A stretch of DNA of 6,244 nt from Bacillota bacterium (GCA_023393815.1 JAEXBU010000111.1:1-6244); one strand, 5' to 3'. Shown: positions 1-5,998, counted from the stretch's first letter. Notes: generated from the sequence alone by a model not told the origin. Translations and numbers: made by a program.

Positions 1-7
1 GCAGAAA

Positions 8-946
8 ATGGCTTGTTGGGAAGAAGAGGGTGCCCCGCACCGGGCGGCGATTTTCAGAGAAGATGAGGTCTTAATAAATGGCGTATATAAGTCGCCGGTG
101 GATCAACTGCCGCTCGCTTTTACGATCCTGAAGGCCGAAAATCCGGAGGGACTCGTGCAAATCGTTCACGGAGCGCAAGAACACAAGGGTTACTACATGG
201 CCTTTGCCCGCCGTCTTAGAAGTGAAGGATTTACGGTGCTTCTCTCGGACAACCGCGGCCACGGAGATTCCACTACAGAGGCCCATCCGCGGGCGTATAT
301 TTCTTCCATCGACGACGTGGTGGCGGATCAATATGCCCTGGCGAGATTTTTTAAAGAGCGCTACCCGGGTTTGTCCTTGGCTATGTTCGGCCACTCCTTC
401 GGCTCTTTGATCGCCAGAAACTTTATTATGGAACACGACGACATGATCGATAAGCTCCTGCTCACCGGCCTGGTATGCTATCCGCCTTTGGCTCGCGTAG
501 GGCTCTTTCTCGGACGCATGGAAAATTTTTATACGAGCCCGAAACGGCGCGGCACCTTGATCCGGCTGGCGGATGCAAAGACCAAGGCAAAGCCGGATAC
601 GATCAGCAACAACCCTGACTTTCTGCGATCCTTTGAAGCCGACGAAAAATTGGTGAAGCATTACTTAAACGGCGGAGCTTCGGCTATATGGGACAGTGCG
701 GCTCGGCTGAAGGAATATCGTCGTTATCGCGTAAAGAACCCTGCCCTCAAGATATTGGCTCTAAACGGTACGGAGGATCCCCTGACCGGCGGGGCGAAAG
801 GTTTAGCGGATACGGCGAAGACGTTTTACAAATTGGGGTATGAAGATTATGAAAATAGGATCTATCCTCGCATGAAACACGACTTGCTCCACGAAAATGC
901 TGGCGAGTGGGTGATCGGGGATATGGTTAAATTTTTAAAGAAGTAA
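8..946 (+). CDS. Alpha/beta hydrolase, monoacylglycerol lipase/lysophospholipase-like
   Basis: Likely a cytoplasmic serine hydrolase acting on a lipid ester; the exact substrate cannot be read from the sequence. The 312-aa product has the full alpha/beta-hydrolase set: an oxyanion-hole HG at residues 54-55 (VHGAQEH), a DNRGHGDS block at 81-88, the nucleophile elbow GHSFG at 128-132 with Ser130, a candidate acid Asp257 in GTEDP, and the catalytic His291 in MKHDLLHE. The block order and the HGxxEH motif are typical of the Hydrolase_4 (serine aminopeptidase S33) group that includes monoacylglycerol lipases. No signal peptide or membrane segment is visible. The ATG at 8 is the first in-frame start inside the window, but the frame is open to the edge and no ribosome site can be seen, so the gene may begin upstream. 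Homologous sequence seems to begin only around residue 20. No terminator follows it. Family call is firm; specificity is unknown. Confidence 0.9.
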   Translation: MACWEEEGAPHRAAIFREDEVLINGVYKSPVDQLPLAFTILKAENPEGLVQIVHGAQEHKGYYMAFARRLRSEGFTVLLSDNRGHGDSTTEAHPRAYISSIDDVVADQYALARFFKERYPGLSLAMFGHSFGSLIARNFIMEHDDMIDKLLLTGLVCYPPLARVGLFLGRMENFYTSPKRRGTLIRLADAKTKAKPDTISNNPDFLRSFEADEKLVKHYLNGGASAIWDSAARLKEYRRYRVKNPALKILALNGTEDPLTGGAKGLADTAKTFYKLGYEDYENRIYPRMKHDLLHENAGEWVIGDMVKFLKK

Positions 947-1111
947 AAAAGAAGGAACGCGTCCGTCGAGAGGGTGGAAAGAAAGGAACAGGCTGAAAAA
1001 ACCTGTATCCCGCCGAAGGCACCTACGCGGCCGCGGGGAATGGAACGAAGAGAAAGGGCTTACGGCACCGACGCTTTTGGCCGTCGCCGAAGCCTACGTT
1101 AGGAGGTCATT
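947..1111 (+). promoter_or_regulatory. Structured 5' leader of the thiamine-binding protein gene (candidate regulatory RNA)
   Basis: This 165-nt gap has no convincing coding capacity but folds well on paper. Domain 1: 958-962 pairs with 1025-1029 (CGCGT/ACGCG), 972-976 with 1020-1024, and 985-992 with 1002-1010 (8 bp, one bulged A), leaving the internal-loop segment CGCCGAAGG. Domain 2: 1056-1061 pairs with 1090-1095, 1063-1065 with 1087-1089, and 1069-1073 with 1082-1086, a hairpin of about 14 bp ending just before the ribosome site AGGAGG at 1101-1106. The hexamer CCTACG occurs at 1022-1027 and again at 1093-1098; both copies can pair with TAGG of the ribosome site. I could not match it to TPP, glycine, T-box, cobalamin, FMN or guanidine consensus sequences. 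No promoter is evident upstream. The folding is seen by eye; the regulatory role is inference. Confidence 0.45.
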
Positions 1112-1414
1112 ATGGCAGTAGTAGAATTAACCCTTGTCCCCATCGGAACACAAAAGACATCCTGCAGCCCTTACGTGGCGGCAGCTTACGACGCGGTCAA
1201 GGACAACGAAAAAGTGGAAATCCGCTTAAATCCTATGGGTACGGTTTTGGAAGGGGACATCGACGAACTCTTCGCCTGTGTGCGAAAGATGCAGGAAGCC
1301 GTCTTTGCATCCGGGGCCGATAGGGTTTATTCTGTAGTGAAAATCGACGACCGACGGGATAAAAAGGCCAGTTTGGATCAAAAAATCAACTCCGTTATGA
1401 GTAAGTTGGCGTAG
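1112..1414 (+). CDS. MTH1187/YkoF-family thiamine-binding protein (DUF77)
   Basis: A 100-aa protein of the MTH1187 family (PF01910, formerly DUF77), the usual length for this family. Members are small ferredoxin-like-fold proteins that form oligomers and bind thiamine or a related ligand; the cellular role is not settled. Family signatures seen here are the N-terminal strand VELTLVPIGT (4-13), followed by SCSPYVAAAYDAV, then LNPMGTVLEGDIDELF (39-54) and RVYSVVKIDDRRDK (71-84). It is predicted to be cytoplasmic, with no signal peptide or membrane segment. The ATG is supported by AGGAGG at 1101-1106, five bases upstream. It is followed five bases later by an Mrp-type ATPase, so the two are almost surely co-transcribed. 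The structured leader in front suggests control at the RNA level. Family assignment is confident; what ligand it binds in this organism is not known. Confidence 0.9.
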   Translation: MAVVELTLVPIGTQKTSCSPYVAAAYDAVKDNEKVEIRLNPMGTVLEGDIDELFACVRKMQEAVFASGADRVYSVVKIDDRRDKKASLDQKINSVMSKLA

Positions 1415-1419
1415 GCTCT

Positions 1420-2196
1420 ATGGACAAAAAACAATCCTTAAAAAAACCGTTGAACGCCCATTCCTCCATCGGCAAGACCATCGCCGTATTGAGCGGCAAG
1501 GGAGGCGTGGGAAAATCCATGGTCACCGGGCTTTTGGCTTCGGAAATGAAGCGGCGCAAAAAAGAAGTGGGCATTTTGGATGCCGACGTCTTGGGGCCGT
1601 CCATTCCGAAAATTTTCGGCGTCGAAGGTACGGTCTTTCAAACAGAAAAAGGTATTCGCCCCCTGCAGAGCGATACGGGAATCGACCTGATGAGCGTCAA
1701 TTCTATCTTGGCAAGCCCTACGGATCCTGTACTGTGGCGGGCACCGGTGGTGGGCAATATGCTCACTACCTTTTGGAGCGACGTAAACTGGGGAAAGAAA
1801 GATTATCTTTTTATCGATATGCCGCCGGGCACCGGGGACGTGGCCCTCACGGTCTTTCAATCGATGGAAGTGGACGGGATCGTCATCGTCACCTCGCCTC
1901 AGGATCTGGTGTCTATGATCGTGGAAAAGGCCCTTAAAATGGCAAAGATGATGGGGATTCCCGTCATCGGCATGGTGGAAAATATGCAGTACTTTATCGC
2001 GCCGGATACGGGCGTGCGTTACGCCATTTTTGGAGAGAGTAAGACCGCGGCCATTGCCGAGGAAAATGGCATACCCTATTTAGGGGCCTTGCCCATCGAT
2101 CCGAAATTGGCCGAGGCCGCCGACGAAGGGCGCATCGAAGAGTATCGGGTGGATACCTTGGCGGGTATTGTGGATAAAATTGAAAAATTCAGATAA
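1420..2196 (+). CDS. mrp: Mrp/ApbC/NBP35-family P-loop ATPase lacking cysteines
   Basis: A 258-aa cytoplasmic ATPase of the Mrp/NBP35 branch of the MinD/ParA class. Characterised relatives carry and hand over iron-sulfur clusters. Visible motifs are the deviant Walker A GKGGVGKS (26-33), the switch-I type DADVLGPS (54-61), the Walker B/switch-II block DMPPGTGD (133-140), then GMVENMQYF (184-192) and IFGES (203-207). In the family the segment between these last two normally holds a CxxC pair (CPDCG style) that binds the bridging cluster; here it reads APDTG (194-198), and no cysteine occurs anywhere in the protein. It also lacks an N-terminal DUF59 domain and the NBP35 four-cysteine leader. 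So the ATPase core is intact while the usual cluster site is gone. The ATG lies five bases after the preceding stop with only a weak ribosome site, which suggests translational coupling. A strong terminator follows. Fold is certain; cluster-carrier function is doubtful. Confidence 0.9.
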   Translation: MDKKQSLKKPLNAHSSIGKTIAVLSGKGGVGKSMVTGLLASEMKRRKKEVGILDADVLGPSIPKIFGVEGTVFQTEKGIRPLQSDTGIDLMSVNSILASPTDPVLWRAPVVGNMLTTFWSDVNWGKKDYLFIDMPPGTGDVALTVFQSMEVDGIVIVTSPQDLVSMIVEKALKMAKMMGIPVIGMVENMQYFIAPDTGVRYAIFGESKTAAIAEENGIPYLGALPIDPKLAEAADEGRIEEYRVDTLAGIVDKIEKFR

Positions 2197-2221
2197 AAAG
2201 GCGCCTGAGGGCGTCTTTTTT
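2197..2221 (+). terminator. Rho-independent terminator after the Mrp-type gene
   Basis: A six-base-pair stem GGCGCC (2200-2205) with GGCGTC (2210-2215), containing one G-T pair, around a TGAG loop. It is preceded by an A-run and followed by six T (2216-2221). It begins right after the stop codon at 2194-2196. Confidence 0.9.
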
Positions 2222-2229
2222 GCGACCAC

Positions 2230-2250
2230 ACAGACGGATTTTTCGTCTGT
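2230..2250 (+). repeat. Perfect inverted repeat between terminator and pyrF promoter region
   Basis: ACAGACG (2230-2236) is the exact reverse complement of CGTCTGT (2244-2250), with a seven-base loop. It lies nine bases beyond the preceding terminator and about 40 bases before the candidate -10 box of pyrF. No T-run follows on either strand, so it is not a standard terminator; it could be a second hairpin protecting the upstream transcript end or a protein-binding site. The function is unknown. Confidence 0.4.
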
Positions 2251-2264
2251 ATGTCTACATTTCG

Positions 2265-2294
2265 TTTTATTTTCACCTATTTTCGGTATATACT
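2265..2294 (+). promoter_or_regulatory. Candidate sigma-A promoter for the pyrF operon
   Basis: A good -10 box, TATACT at 2289-2294, lies 44 bases before the pyrF ATG. The best -35 at the right distance is the poor TTTTAT at 2265-2270 with an 18-base spacer. An alternative -10 is GATAAT at 2301-2306, also without a good -35. A promoter is expected here because a terminator closes the previous unit. Confidence 0.4.
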
Positions 2295-2325
2295 AGTGAA
2301 AGATAATACGCTATGTGGTTGATAT

Positions 2326-2332
2326 AAAGGAG
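2326..2332 (+). promoter_or_regulatory. Ribosome binding site that fixes the pyrF start
   Basis: AAAGGAG lies six bases before the ATG at 2339. It argues for that start over the in-frame GTG at 2315, which would place the ribosome site inside the coding region and add eight residues not expected for PyrF. Confidence 0.8.
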
Positions 2333-2338
2333 TTGACT

Positions 2339-3052
2339 ATGGAAAGAGACGTCATCGTCGCCCTAGATTTTCCCTCGCAGGCTGTGGCATGGAATTTTCT
2401 CGCCCGCTTCGAAGGCAAGCCGCAAAAGCCTTTTGTGAAGGTGGGGATGGAATTGTTCTACGCCGAAGGGCCGGAGTTCGTTCGCGCCCTAAAGGATAAG
2501 GGGTACAAGGTCTTTTTGGACTTAAAGCTTCACGACATTCCCAATACCGTGGCCGGGGCGGTGCGCTCTTTGAAGGGTTTGGGAGTAGATATGCTTACCC
2601 TTCACGCCTCCGGCGGCCGGGAAATGTTTATGCGGGCCAGAGAGGCGGTGAAGGGTTTGGATCACCCGCCCCTTCTCTTGGCCGTAACGGTGCTTACGTC
2701 TTTTTCCGACGTAGGAAGAAGAGAGGTGCTTCTCGGAGAAGGCCACACGTCGGAGGATACGGTGTGCCGTCTGGCCCATTTGGCTCTGGAAGGGGGCGCC
2801 GACGGCGTCGTCTCCTCGGCGATGGAAGGAAAATATCTGCGCGAAAATCAAATGCGTCCCTTCCCCTTGGTTTGCCCGGGGATTCGCCCGGCGGGGGCGA
2901 GCGCGGGAGATCAAAAGCGGGTAGTGACCCCGACCGAAGCACGTGAGATCGGCGTAGATTACATCGTCGTGGGTCGCCCCATTACGCGGGCGGAAGATCC
3001 CGTGGCGGCTTACGAGGCTATAAAAGAAGAATTTTTAGGAGGTAGCCGATGA
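2339..3052 (+). CDS. pyrF: Orotidine 5'-phosphate decarboxylase
   Basis: Catalyses OMP to UMP plus CO2, the last step of de novo UMP synthesis, in the cytoplasm. The 237-aa product has the usual length of the Bacillus-type (group 1) enzyme. It opens with the strand DVIVALDF (4-11). Lys34 (FVKVG) and the DLKLHD block (61-66), giving Asp61, Lys63 and Asp66, form the catalytic Lys-Asp-Lys-Asp set. LTLHASGG lies at 86-93, GIRP at 181-184, and the phosphate-binding VGRPIT at 211-216 with Arg213. No key residue is missing. The stop overlaps the pyrE start as ATGA (3049-3052), and the pyrE ribosome site lies within the last codons of pyrF, so the two are translationally coupled. No PyrR-type attenuator is visible in the short leader. 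No other pyrimidine genes are in the window. Confidence 0.97.
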   Translation: MERDVIVALDFPSQAVAWNFLARFEGKPQKPFVKVGMELFYAEGPEFVRALKDKGYKVFLDLKLHDIPNTVAGAVRSLKGLGVDMLTLHASGGREMFMRAREAVKGLDHPPLLLAVTVLTSFSDVGRREVLLGEGHTSEDTVCRLAHLALEGGADGVVSSAMEGKYLRENQMRPFPLVCPGIRPAGASAGDQKRVVTPTEAREIGVDYIVVGRPITRAEDPVAAYEAIKEEFLGGSR

Positions 3053-3672
3053 AAGAAGTATGCGACTATCTATTGGATGTAGGCGCGGTGAGCTTGTCGC
3101 CGAAGGCCCCCTTTACCTGGGCCTCGGGGATCAAGAGTCCGATCTATTGCGACAATCGACTGATTCTCTCCTATCCCGAGGCGCGCAAGGTCATTGAAGA
3201 AGCCTTGGCGAATTTGGTCGAGGAAAAATTTCCAGAAGCGGAAGCGATTTTAGGTACGGCTACAGCGGGTATTCCCCACGCGTCTTACGTGTCGTGGATT
3301 TTGGATTTGCCTTCGGGATTTATTCGTTCGAAGGCGAAGGATCACGGGAAAAATAAACGGATCGAAGGTGCCTTTCAAGAGGGCGAAAAGGTCGTCGTCG
3401 TAGAAGATTTGTTTTCCACCGGCGGAAGTTCCATCGACGCGGCCAAGGCCTGCGAAGAGGAAGGCTTAAAGGTGGTGGGCATCGTGTCTATTTTCAGCTA
3501 CGAGCTCAAGGCGGCCGAGGAAAACTTTAAAAAGTCGGGATTTAAATATGCCTCCCTCGCCACCTTCCCCGAATTGGCGAAGGTGGCCGTATCCCGCGGC
3601 GATCTTTCAAAAGAGGAAGAGGGAAAGCTGAATCGTTGGCGCGAAGATCCCTACGACGAAAGTTGGTATTAA
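3049..3672 (+). CDS. pyrE: Orotate phosphoribosyltransferase
   Basis: Joins orotate and PRPP to give OMP, the substrate of the PyrF encoded just upstream. The 207-aa product is the normal length. Evidence: FTWASGIKSPIYCDNR (22-37) of the orotate-binding N-terminal part, the LGTATAGIPHA region (68-78), the flexible catalytic loop with R93, K95, K97, H99 and K101 in RSKAKDHGK, and the PRPP-binding signature VVVVEDLFSTGGSS (115-128) with the acidic pair Glu119-Asp120. The start is fixed by AGGAGG at 3037-3042, six bases before the ATG that overlaps the pyrF stop. The ykvA-like gene begins two bases after its stop. Everything needed for activity appears to be present. Confidence 0.97.
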   Translation: MKEVCDYLLDVGAVSLSPKAPFTWASGIKSPIYCDNRLILSYPEARKVIEEALANLVEEKFPEAEAILGTATAGIPHASYVSWILDLPSGFIRSKAKDHGKNKRIEGAFQEGEKVVVVEDLFSTGGSSIDAAKACEEEGLKVVGIVSIFSYELKAAEENFKKSGFKYASLATFPELAKVAVSRGDLSKEEEGKLNRWREDPYDESWY

Positions 3673-3674
3673 CC

Positions 3675-4133
3675 ATGTTTCGTTGGTCGAAGGTTTTGCG
3701 GCGAAAGATGCCTTTGGCGAAGAAAGTGCTTTCAGATCCTTCCCGGGTGAAGAAACTTGTCGAAGACAGCTTTTCACTACTTAAGAAAAAGGGGCAATTG
3801 TCCGCCGTGGAAAAAGAGGGTCTACTTTTGGCCTCTATGGTGAAAGATACCGTTACCGGGCGCTATCGGGGTCTGAAGAAGAGGAATTTGCTTCTCATCG
3901 TCTGTGGCCTCTTGTACCTGGTGAACCCTATGGATCTATTGCCCGATTTTATCTTCGCCATCGGATTTGCCGACGATTTAGGCGTGTTTATGTATGTGAT
4001 TTCAAAGGTGCGCGGCGAAATCGACGCCTACCGATCCTGGAGAGAAGGCGAGGTTCGACCGGCGCCTTATGGTGAAACCGTGGAGGAGGCACCGGATCTT
4101 TCGGGATATGAGGTCATCCATTATGACGAATAA
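3675..4133 (+). CDS. YkvA-like DUF1232 membrane protein
   Basis: A 152-aa protein with the DUF1232 (YkvA) signature LLYLVNPMDLLPDF (79-92) followed by GFADDLGVFMYVISKV (97-112). Two hydrophobic stretches, about 71-87 and 92-110, suggest a membrane hairpin behind a strongly basic N-terminal half (many Lys/Arg in residues 1-70). The C-terminal tail (from about 122) is acidic and of low complexity. The function of the family is unknown. The ATG at 3675 lies two bases after the pyrE stop without a clear ribosome site, so translation probably depends on ribosomes leaving pyrE. A TTG at 3636 inside pyrE would add 13 residues but is less likely. Ten bases separate its stop from the SLH gene. Position places it in the pyr operon; a functional link to pyrimidines is not evident. 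Confidence 0.85.
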   Translation: MFRWSKVLRRKMPLAKKVLSDPSRVKKLVEDSFSLLKKKGQLSAVEKEGLLLASMVKDTVTGRYRGLKKRNLLLIVCGLLYLVNPMDLLPDFIFAIGFADDLGVFMYVISKVRGEIDAYRSWREGEVRPAPYGETVEEAPDLSGYEVIHYDE

Positions 4134-4143
4134 GGAGGTTTCT

Positions 4144-5199
4144 ATGAAAAAGCTCGTAACGGCGATTTTATTCCTATCTCTCTTAACGACACCGGTGTGG
4201 GCCGAAGAGGCCCCGGTTGTGGAGGGGGATGGCGTGACGGTAAGAGCCGTAGCTGTAGACAGTCAGTTTGCCGAACAAGACGCTACGGGAGCAGTCCCGG
4301 AGACGGAAAAGGTCGTATCCCGCGGCCTCTTCGTGGATCCCGTAATTGCGGGAAAGGCTACGGTTACGGGCATTGCCGCCGTGAATGTGGACGTCTGCGT
4401 TTACGACGGGGCAGGCAACCTGCTGGGAAAGGCGCGAAGTGATGCGAATGGACGCTTTCAAATTCAAACGGTGCGCATCATTCGCGAAAGGGAAAACTTG
4501 CGCGTTACCGACGGGGAAAATGCCGAAAAGACAGCCACGGCGGAGCAGATTCCCACGGAACTTCGCCGCGGATACGTCACCGGCCACCGCCACTACCTGC
4601 GACCTAACGACGGAATTACCCGCGCCGAAGCGGCCATGATGCTCGCTCGCATCGAATCGGGGGATACGACGATTCGGGGAAAAAAGACCACAGGATACAA
4701 GGATGCGTCCTACGGTTGGTATACTGAAGCGATCGATCGCGTGAGCCGAAAAGGGTTTATGCGCGGCTACAAGGACAATACCTTTAAGCCCAATCGCGGC
4801 ATGACCCGGGCGGAGTTCGCCTCCGTTCTCGTGCGCTTGGCGCCGGGGGAAAACCGAAAGACCCACCCCTTTACCGACAGCGGACACCACTGGGCATCCG
4901 ACGCCATCGGCAAGGCCTACAACCGCGGCTGGATCAAGGGCTACAAAGACGGACAGTTTCATCCGAACCGCTACGTTACCCGTGCCGAAGCCGTTGCCAT
5001 GTTTAACCGCGCCCTGGGGCGTAAAACTACGGCGCAAAGCTTTAGAGAAACCGTCCACATGGAACGAATGACGAGTTTTATCGACGTACGCCCCGATCAT
5101 TGGGCCTACTTCGACGTCTTGGACGGAGCCAACACCCATCGGGTGAAAGAGAAGTCCAATAAAAACGACGTGGATCAGTGGATCGAAGTCGTAAAATAA
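4144..5199 (+). CDS. Secreted S-layer homology (SLH) domain protein with Ig-like region
   Basis: A 351-aa exported protein likely anchored on the cell wall. Residues 1-20 form a signal peptide (basic MKK, hydrophobic core, predicted cut after VWA). An acidic linker (21-60) leads to a beta-rich region about 62-125 (DPVIAGKATVTGIAAVNVDVCVYD, then GNLLGKARSDANGRF), which resembles a bacterial Ig-like or carboxypeptidase-regulatory fold. SLH repeats follow: the end of one at 144-170 with ITRAE (158-162), a full one at 185-231 with MTRAE (220-224), another at 243-290 with VTRAE (278-282), and a partial fourth (FIDVRPDHWAYFDVL, 312-326). TRAE motifs in SLH domains bind pyruvylated wall polysaccharide in known systems. 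The start is set by AAGGAGG (4132-4138), five bases upstream, overlapping the previous stop. It is last in the pyrF operon and has no catalytic domain, so a structural or adhesive role is inferred. Confidence 0.9.
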   Translation: MKKLVTAILFLSLLTTPVWAEEAPVVEGDGVTVRAVAVDSQFAEQDATGAVPETEKVVSRGLFVDPVIAGKATVTGIAAVNVDVCVYDGAGNLLGKARSDANGRFQIQTVRIIRERENLRVTDGENAEKTATAEQIPTELRRGYVTGHRHYLRPNDGITRAEAAMMLARIESGDTTIRGKKTTGYKDASYGWYTEAIDRVSRKGFMRGYKDNTFKPNRGMTRAEFASVLVRLAPGENRKTHPFTDSGHHWASDAIGKAYNRGWIKGYKDGQFHPNRYVTRAEAVAMFNRALGRKTTAQSFRETVHMERMTSFIDVRPDHWAYFDVLDGANTHRVKEKSNKNDVDQWIEVVK

Positions 5200-5255
5200 G
5201 CACGTCTCGACCGAAGTAGCCGGTTTCAAATAAAAAATCCCTTCGCCAACGCACG

Positions 5256-5301
5256 GACCCCTAAAGGTGGATAGATAAATTCAACCGTAGGGGGTCTTTT
5301 T
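5256..5301 (+). terminator. Rho-independent terminator after the SLH gene
   Basis: GACCCCTA (5256-5263) pairs with TAGGGGGTC (5288-5296, one extra G), around a 24-base loop in which GGT (5266-5268) may pair with ACC (5284-5286). Five T follow (5297-5301). It ends only about 42 bases before the tetR start. Confidence 0.8.
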
Positions 5302-5330
5302 GTGGAAAAAGGAAGAGAATAAGTTTTAGA

Positions 5331-5334
5331 GAGG
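5331..5334 (+). promoter_or_regulatory. Ribosome binding site that favours a TTG start for the TetR gene
   Basis: GAGG (within AGAGAGG, 5328-5334) abuts the ATG at 5335, too close to serve it, but is nine bases before the in-frame TTG at 5344. This spacing favours the TTG. Confidence 0.55.
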
Positions 5335-5343
5335 ATGTTCACT

Positions 5344-5928
5344 TTGGCTAAGCAATATACAAAAAACTTAATCAAACGGGAATTTTTGCATCTTGCCGAA
5401 CAGAAAAATTTAAAGAACATAACCATAGGAGAATTGGCGGAACGATGCGAAATCAGCAGAAACACCTTTTATTACCACTATGACGATATTTATATGTGCG
5501 TGGAGGAAATTCTTCAGGACGAGATGAAGCGTATTGAGGAAGAAGTAGACTTTGCCGATTCTTGGGAGGAAAGTTTGCTTCGGGCGGCCTCCTTTATTTT
5601 GGAACACAAAAAGGCGGCTCTGAATATTTTCCGGTCCCTGGACAAGCAGAAAATGGACGAGTATCTCTTCGAGGTCTGCGCCTCGGTGATGAAGCGGTAT
5701 GTGGAAAAGGAGTGTAGAACCAAGGGAATTCGCGCCAAGGAAGAGGACAAGATTCTGATCATCAACTTTTATCGTACCGCCCTGGTGGGGCTTTGGGATC
5801 AGTGGATACAAGATGGGATGGTCGCGTCTCCCGATGTTGTGATTTATCGGATCGGCCAACTATTTGACGGAAATATTGCGCGCTCTTTGCGCATCAGCGA
5901 AAAATTGAACAAAGAATCTCTTTTGTAA
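5344..5928 (+). CDS. TetR/AcrR-family regulator, TetR_C_7-like
   Basis: A 194-aa DNA-binding regulator, probably a repressor of the oleate hydratase gene that follows. The N-terminal helix-turn-helix spans about residues 25-51 (ITIGELAERCEISRNTFYYH), with the FYYHYDD pattern that marks the TetR recognition helix. The ligand-binding half is all-helical and resembles the TetR_C_7 type (RAASFILEHKKAALNIFRSL, then FYRTALVGLWDQWIQDGM at 142-159). The start is placed at TTG 5344 because of ribosome-site spacing and because the protein would begin MAKQYTKNLIK, as relatives tend to; ATG 5335 would add three residues. It sits between two terminators, 42 bases after the first, so its promoter must be very short, lie within the terminator region, or depend on read-through. 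The ligand is not readable from the sequence; a fatty acid is inferred from the neighbour. Confidence 0.88.
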   Translation: MAKQYTKNLIKREFLHLAEQKNLKNITIGELAERCEISRNTFYYHYDDIYMCVEEILQDEMKRIEEEVDFADSWEESLLRAASFILEHKKAALNIFRSLDKQKMDEYLFEVCASVMKRYVEKECRTKGIRAKEEDKILIINFYRTALVGLWDQWIQDGMVASPDVVIYRIGQLFDGNIARSLRISEKLNKESLL

Positions 5929-5975
5929 AAAAAGTGTGCAACGGTTGGGAAAACGCAAAAGTTGCACACCTTTTT
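5929..5975 (+). terminator. Rho-independent terminator after the TetR gene
   Basis: A perfect nine-base-pair stem, GTGTGCAAC (5934-5942) with GTTGCACAC (5961-5969), has an 18-base loop. It is preceded by an A-run and followed by C and five T (5971-5975). It begins directly after the stop codon and separates tetR from the oleate hydratase gene. Confidence 0.9.
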
Positions 5976-5988
5976 GTTTTTCGGAGTT

Positions 5989-5998
5989 TTGTTACAAT
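5989..5998 (+). promoter_or_regulatory. ohyA: Extended -10 promoter of the oleate hydratase gene, with overlapping small palindrome
   Basis: TGTTACAAT (5990-5998) is an extended -10 element: TG, one base, then TACAAT, which matches five of six bases of the consensus. No good -35 lies 16-18 bases upstream, which fits an extended -10 promoter. The start of transcription would be near 6005, leaving a leader of about 110 nt. The palindrome TTGT-T-ACAA (5989-5997) covers the element and could be part of an operator for the neighbouring TetR protein; that is inference. Confidence 0.5.

Noticed and set aside
1040..1102. 20-codon reading frame in the leader, ATG 1040 to TAG 1100-1102
   Set aside because: It is very arginine-rich, has only a GGGG run too close to the ATG as ribosome site, and coincides with the hairpin at 1056-1095, which explains the sequence better.
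947..1111. TPP or glycine riboswitch before the thiamine-binding protein gene
   Set aside because: The TPP core (a CTGAGA block and the conserved pyrophosphate-binding arm) is absent. The CGCCGAAGG at 1011-1019 recalls glycine aptamers, but the GCAA that should follow and the CTCAGGCAAAAGGAC-like 3' part are missing.
2315..2338. GTG start for pyrF at 2315
   Set aside because: It would put the clear AAAGGAG ribosome site inside the gene; ATG 2339 has ideal spacing and gives the usual PyrF N-terminus.
3636..3674. TTG start at 3636 for the YkvA-like protein
   Set aside because: It would overlap pyrE by 37 bases with no good ribosome site; the ATG two bases after the pyrE stop suits translational coupling.
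4069..4143. Upstream start for the SLH protein within the ykvA-like gene
   Set aside because: The ATG at 4144 has a strong ribosome site and begins a textbook signal peptide; the longer form would bury the signal sequence.
4183..5229. Long minus-strand open frame (348 aa) opposite the SLH gene
   Set aside because: It lies antisense to a gene with clear signal peptide and SLH repeats, and its translation shows no recognisable domain; long antisense frames are common at this base composition.
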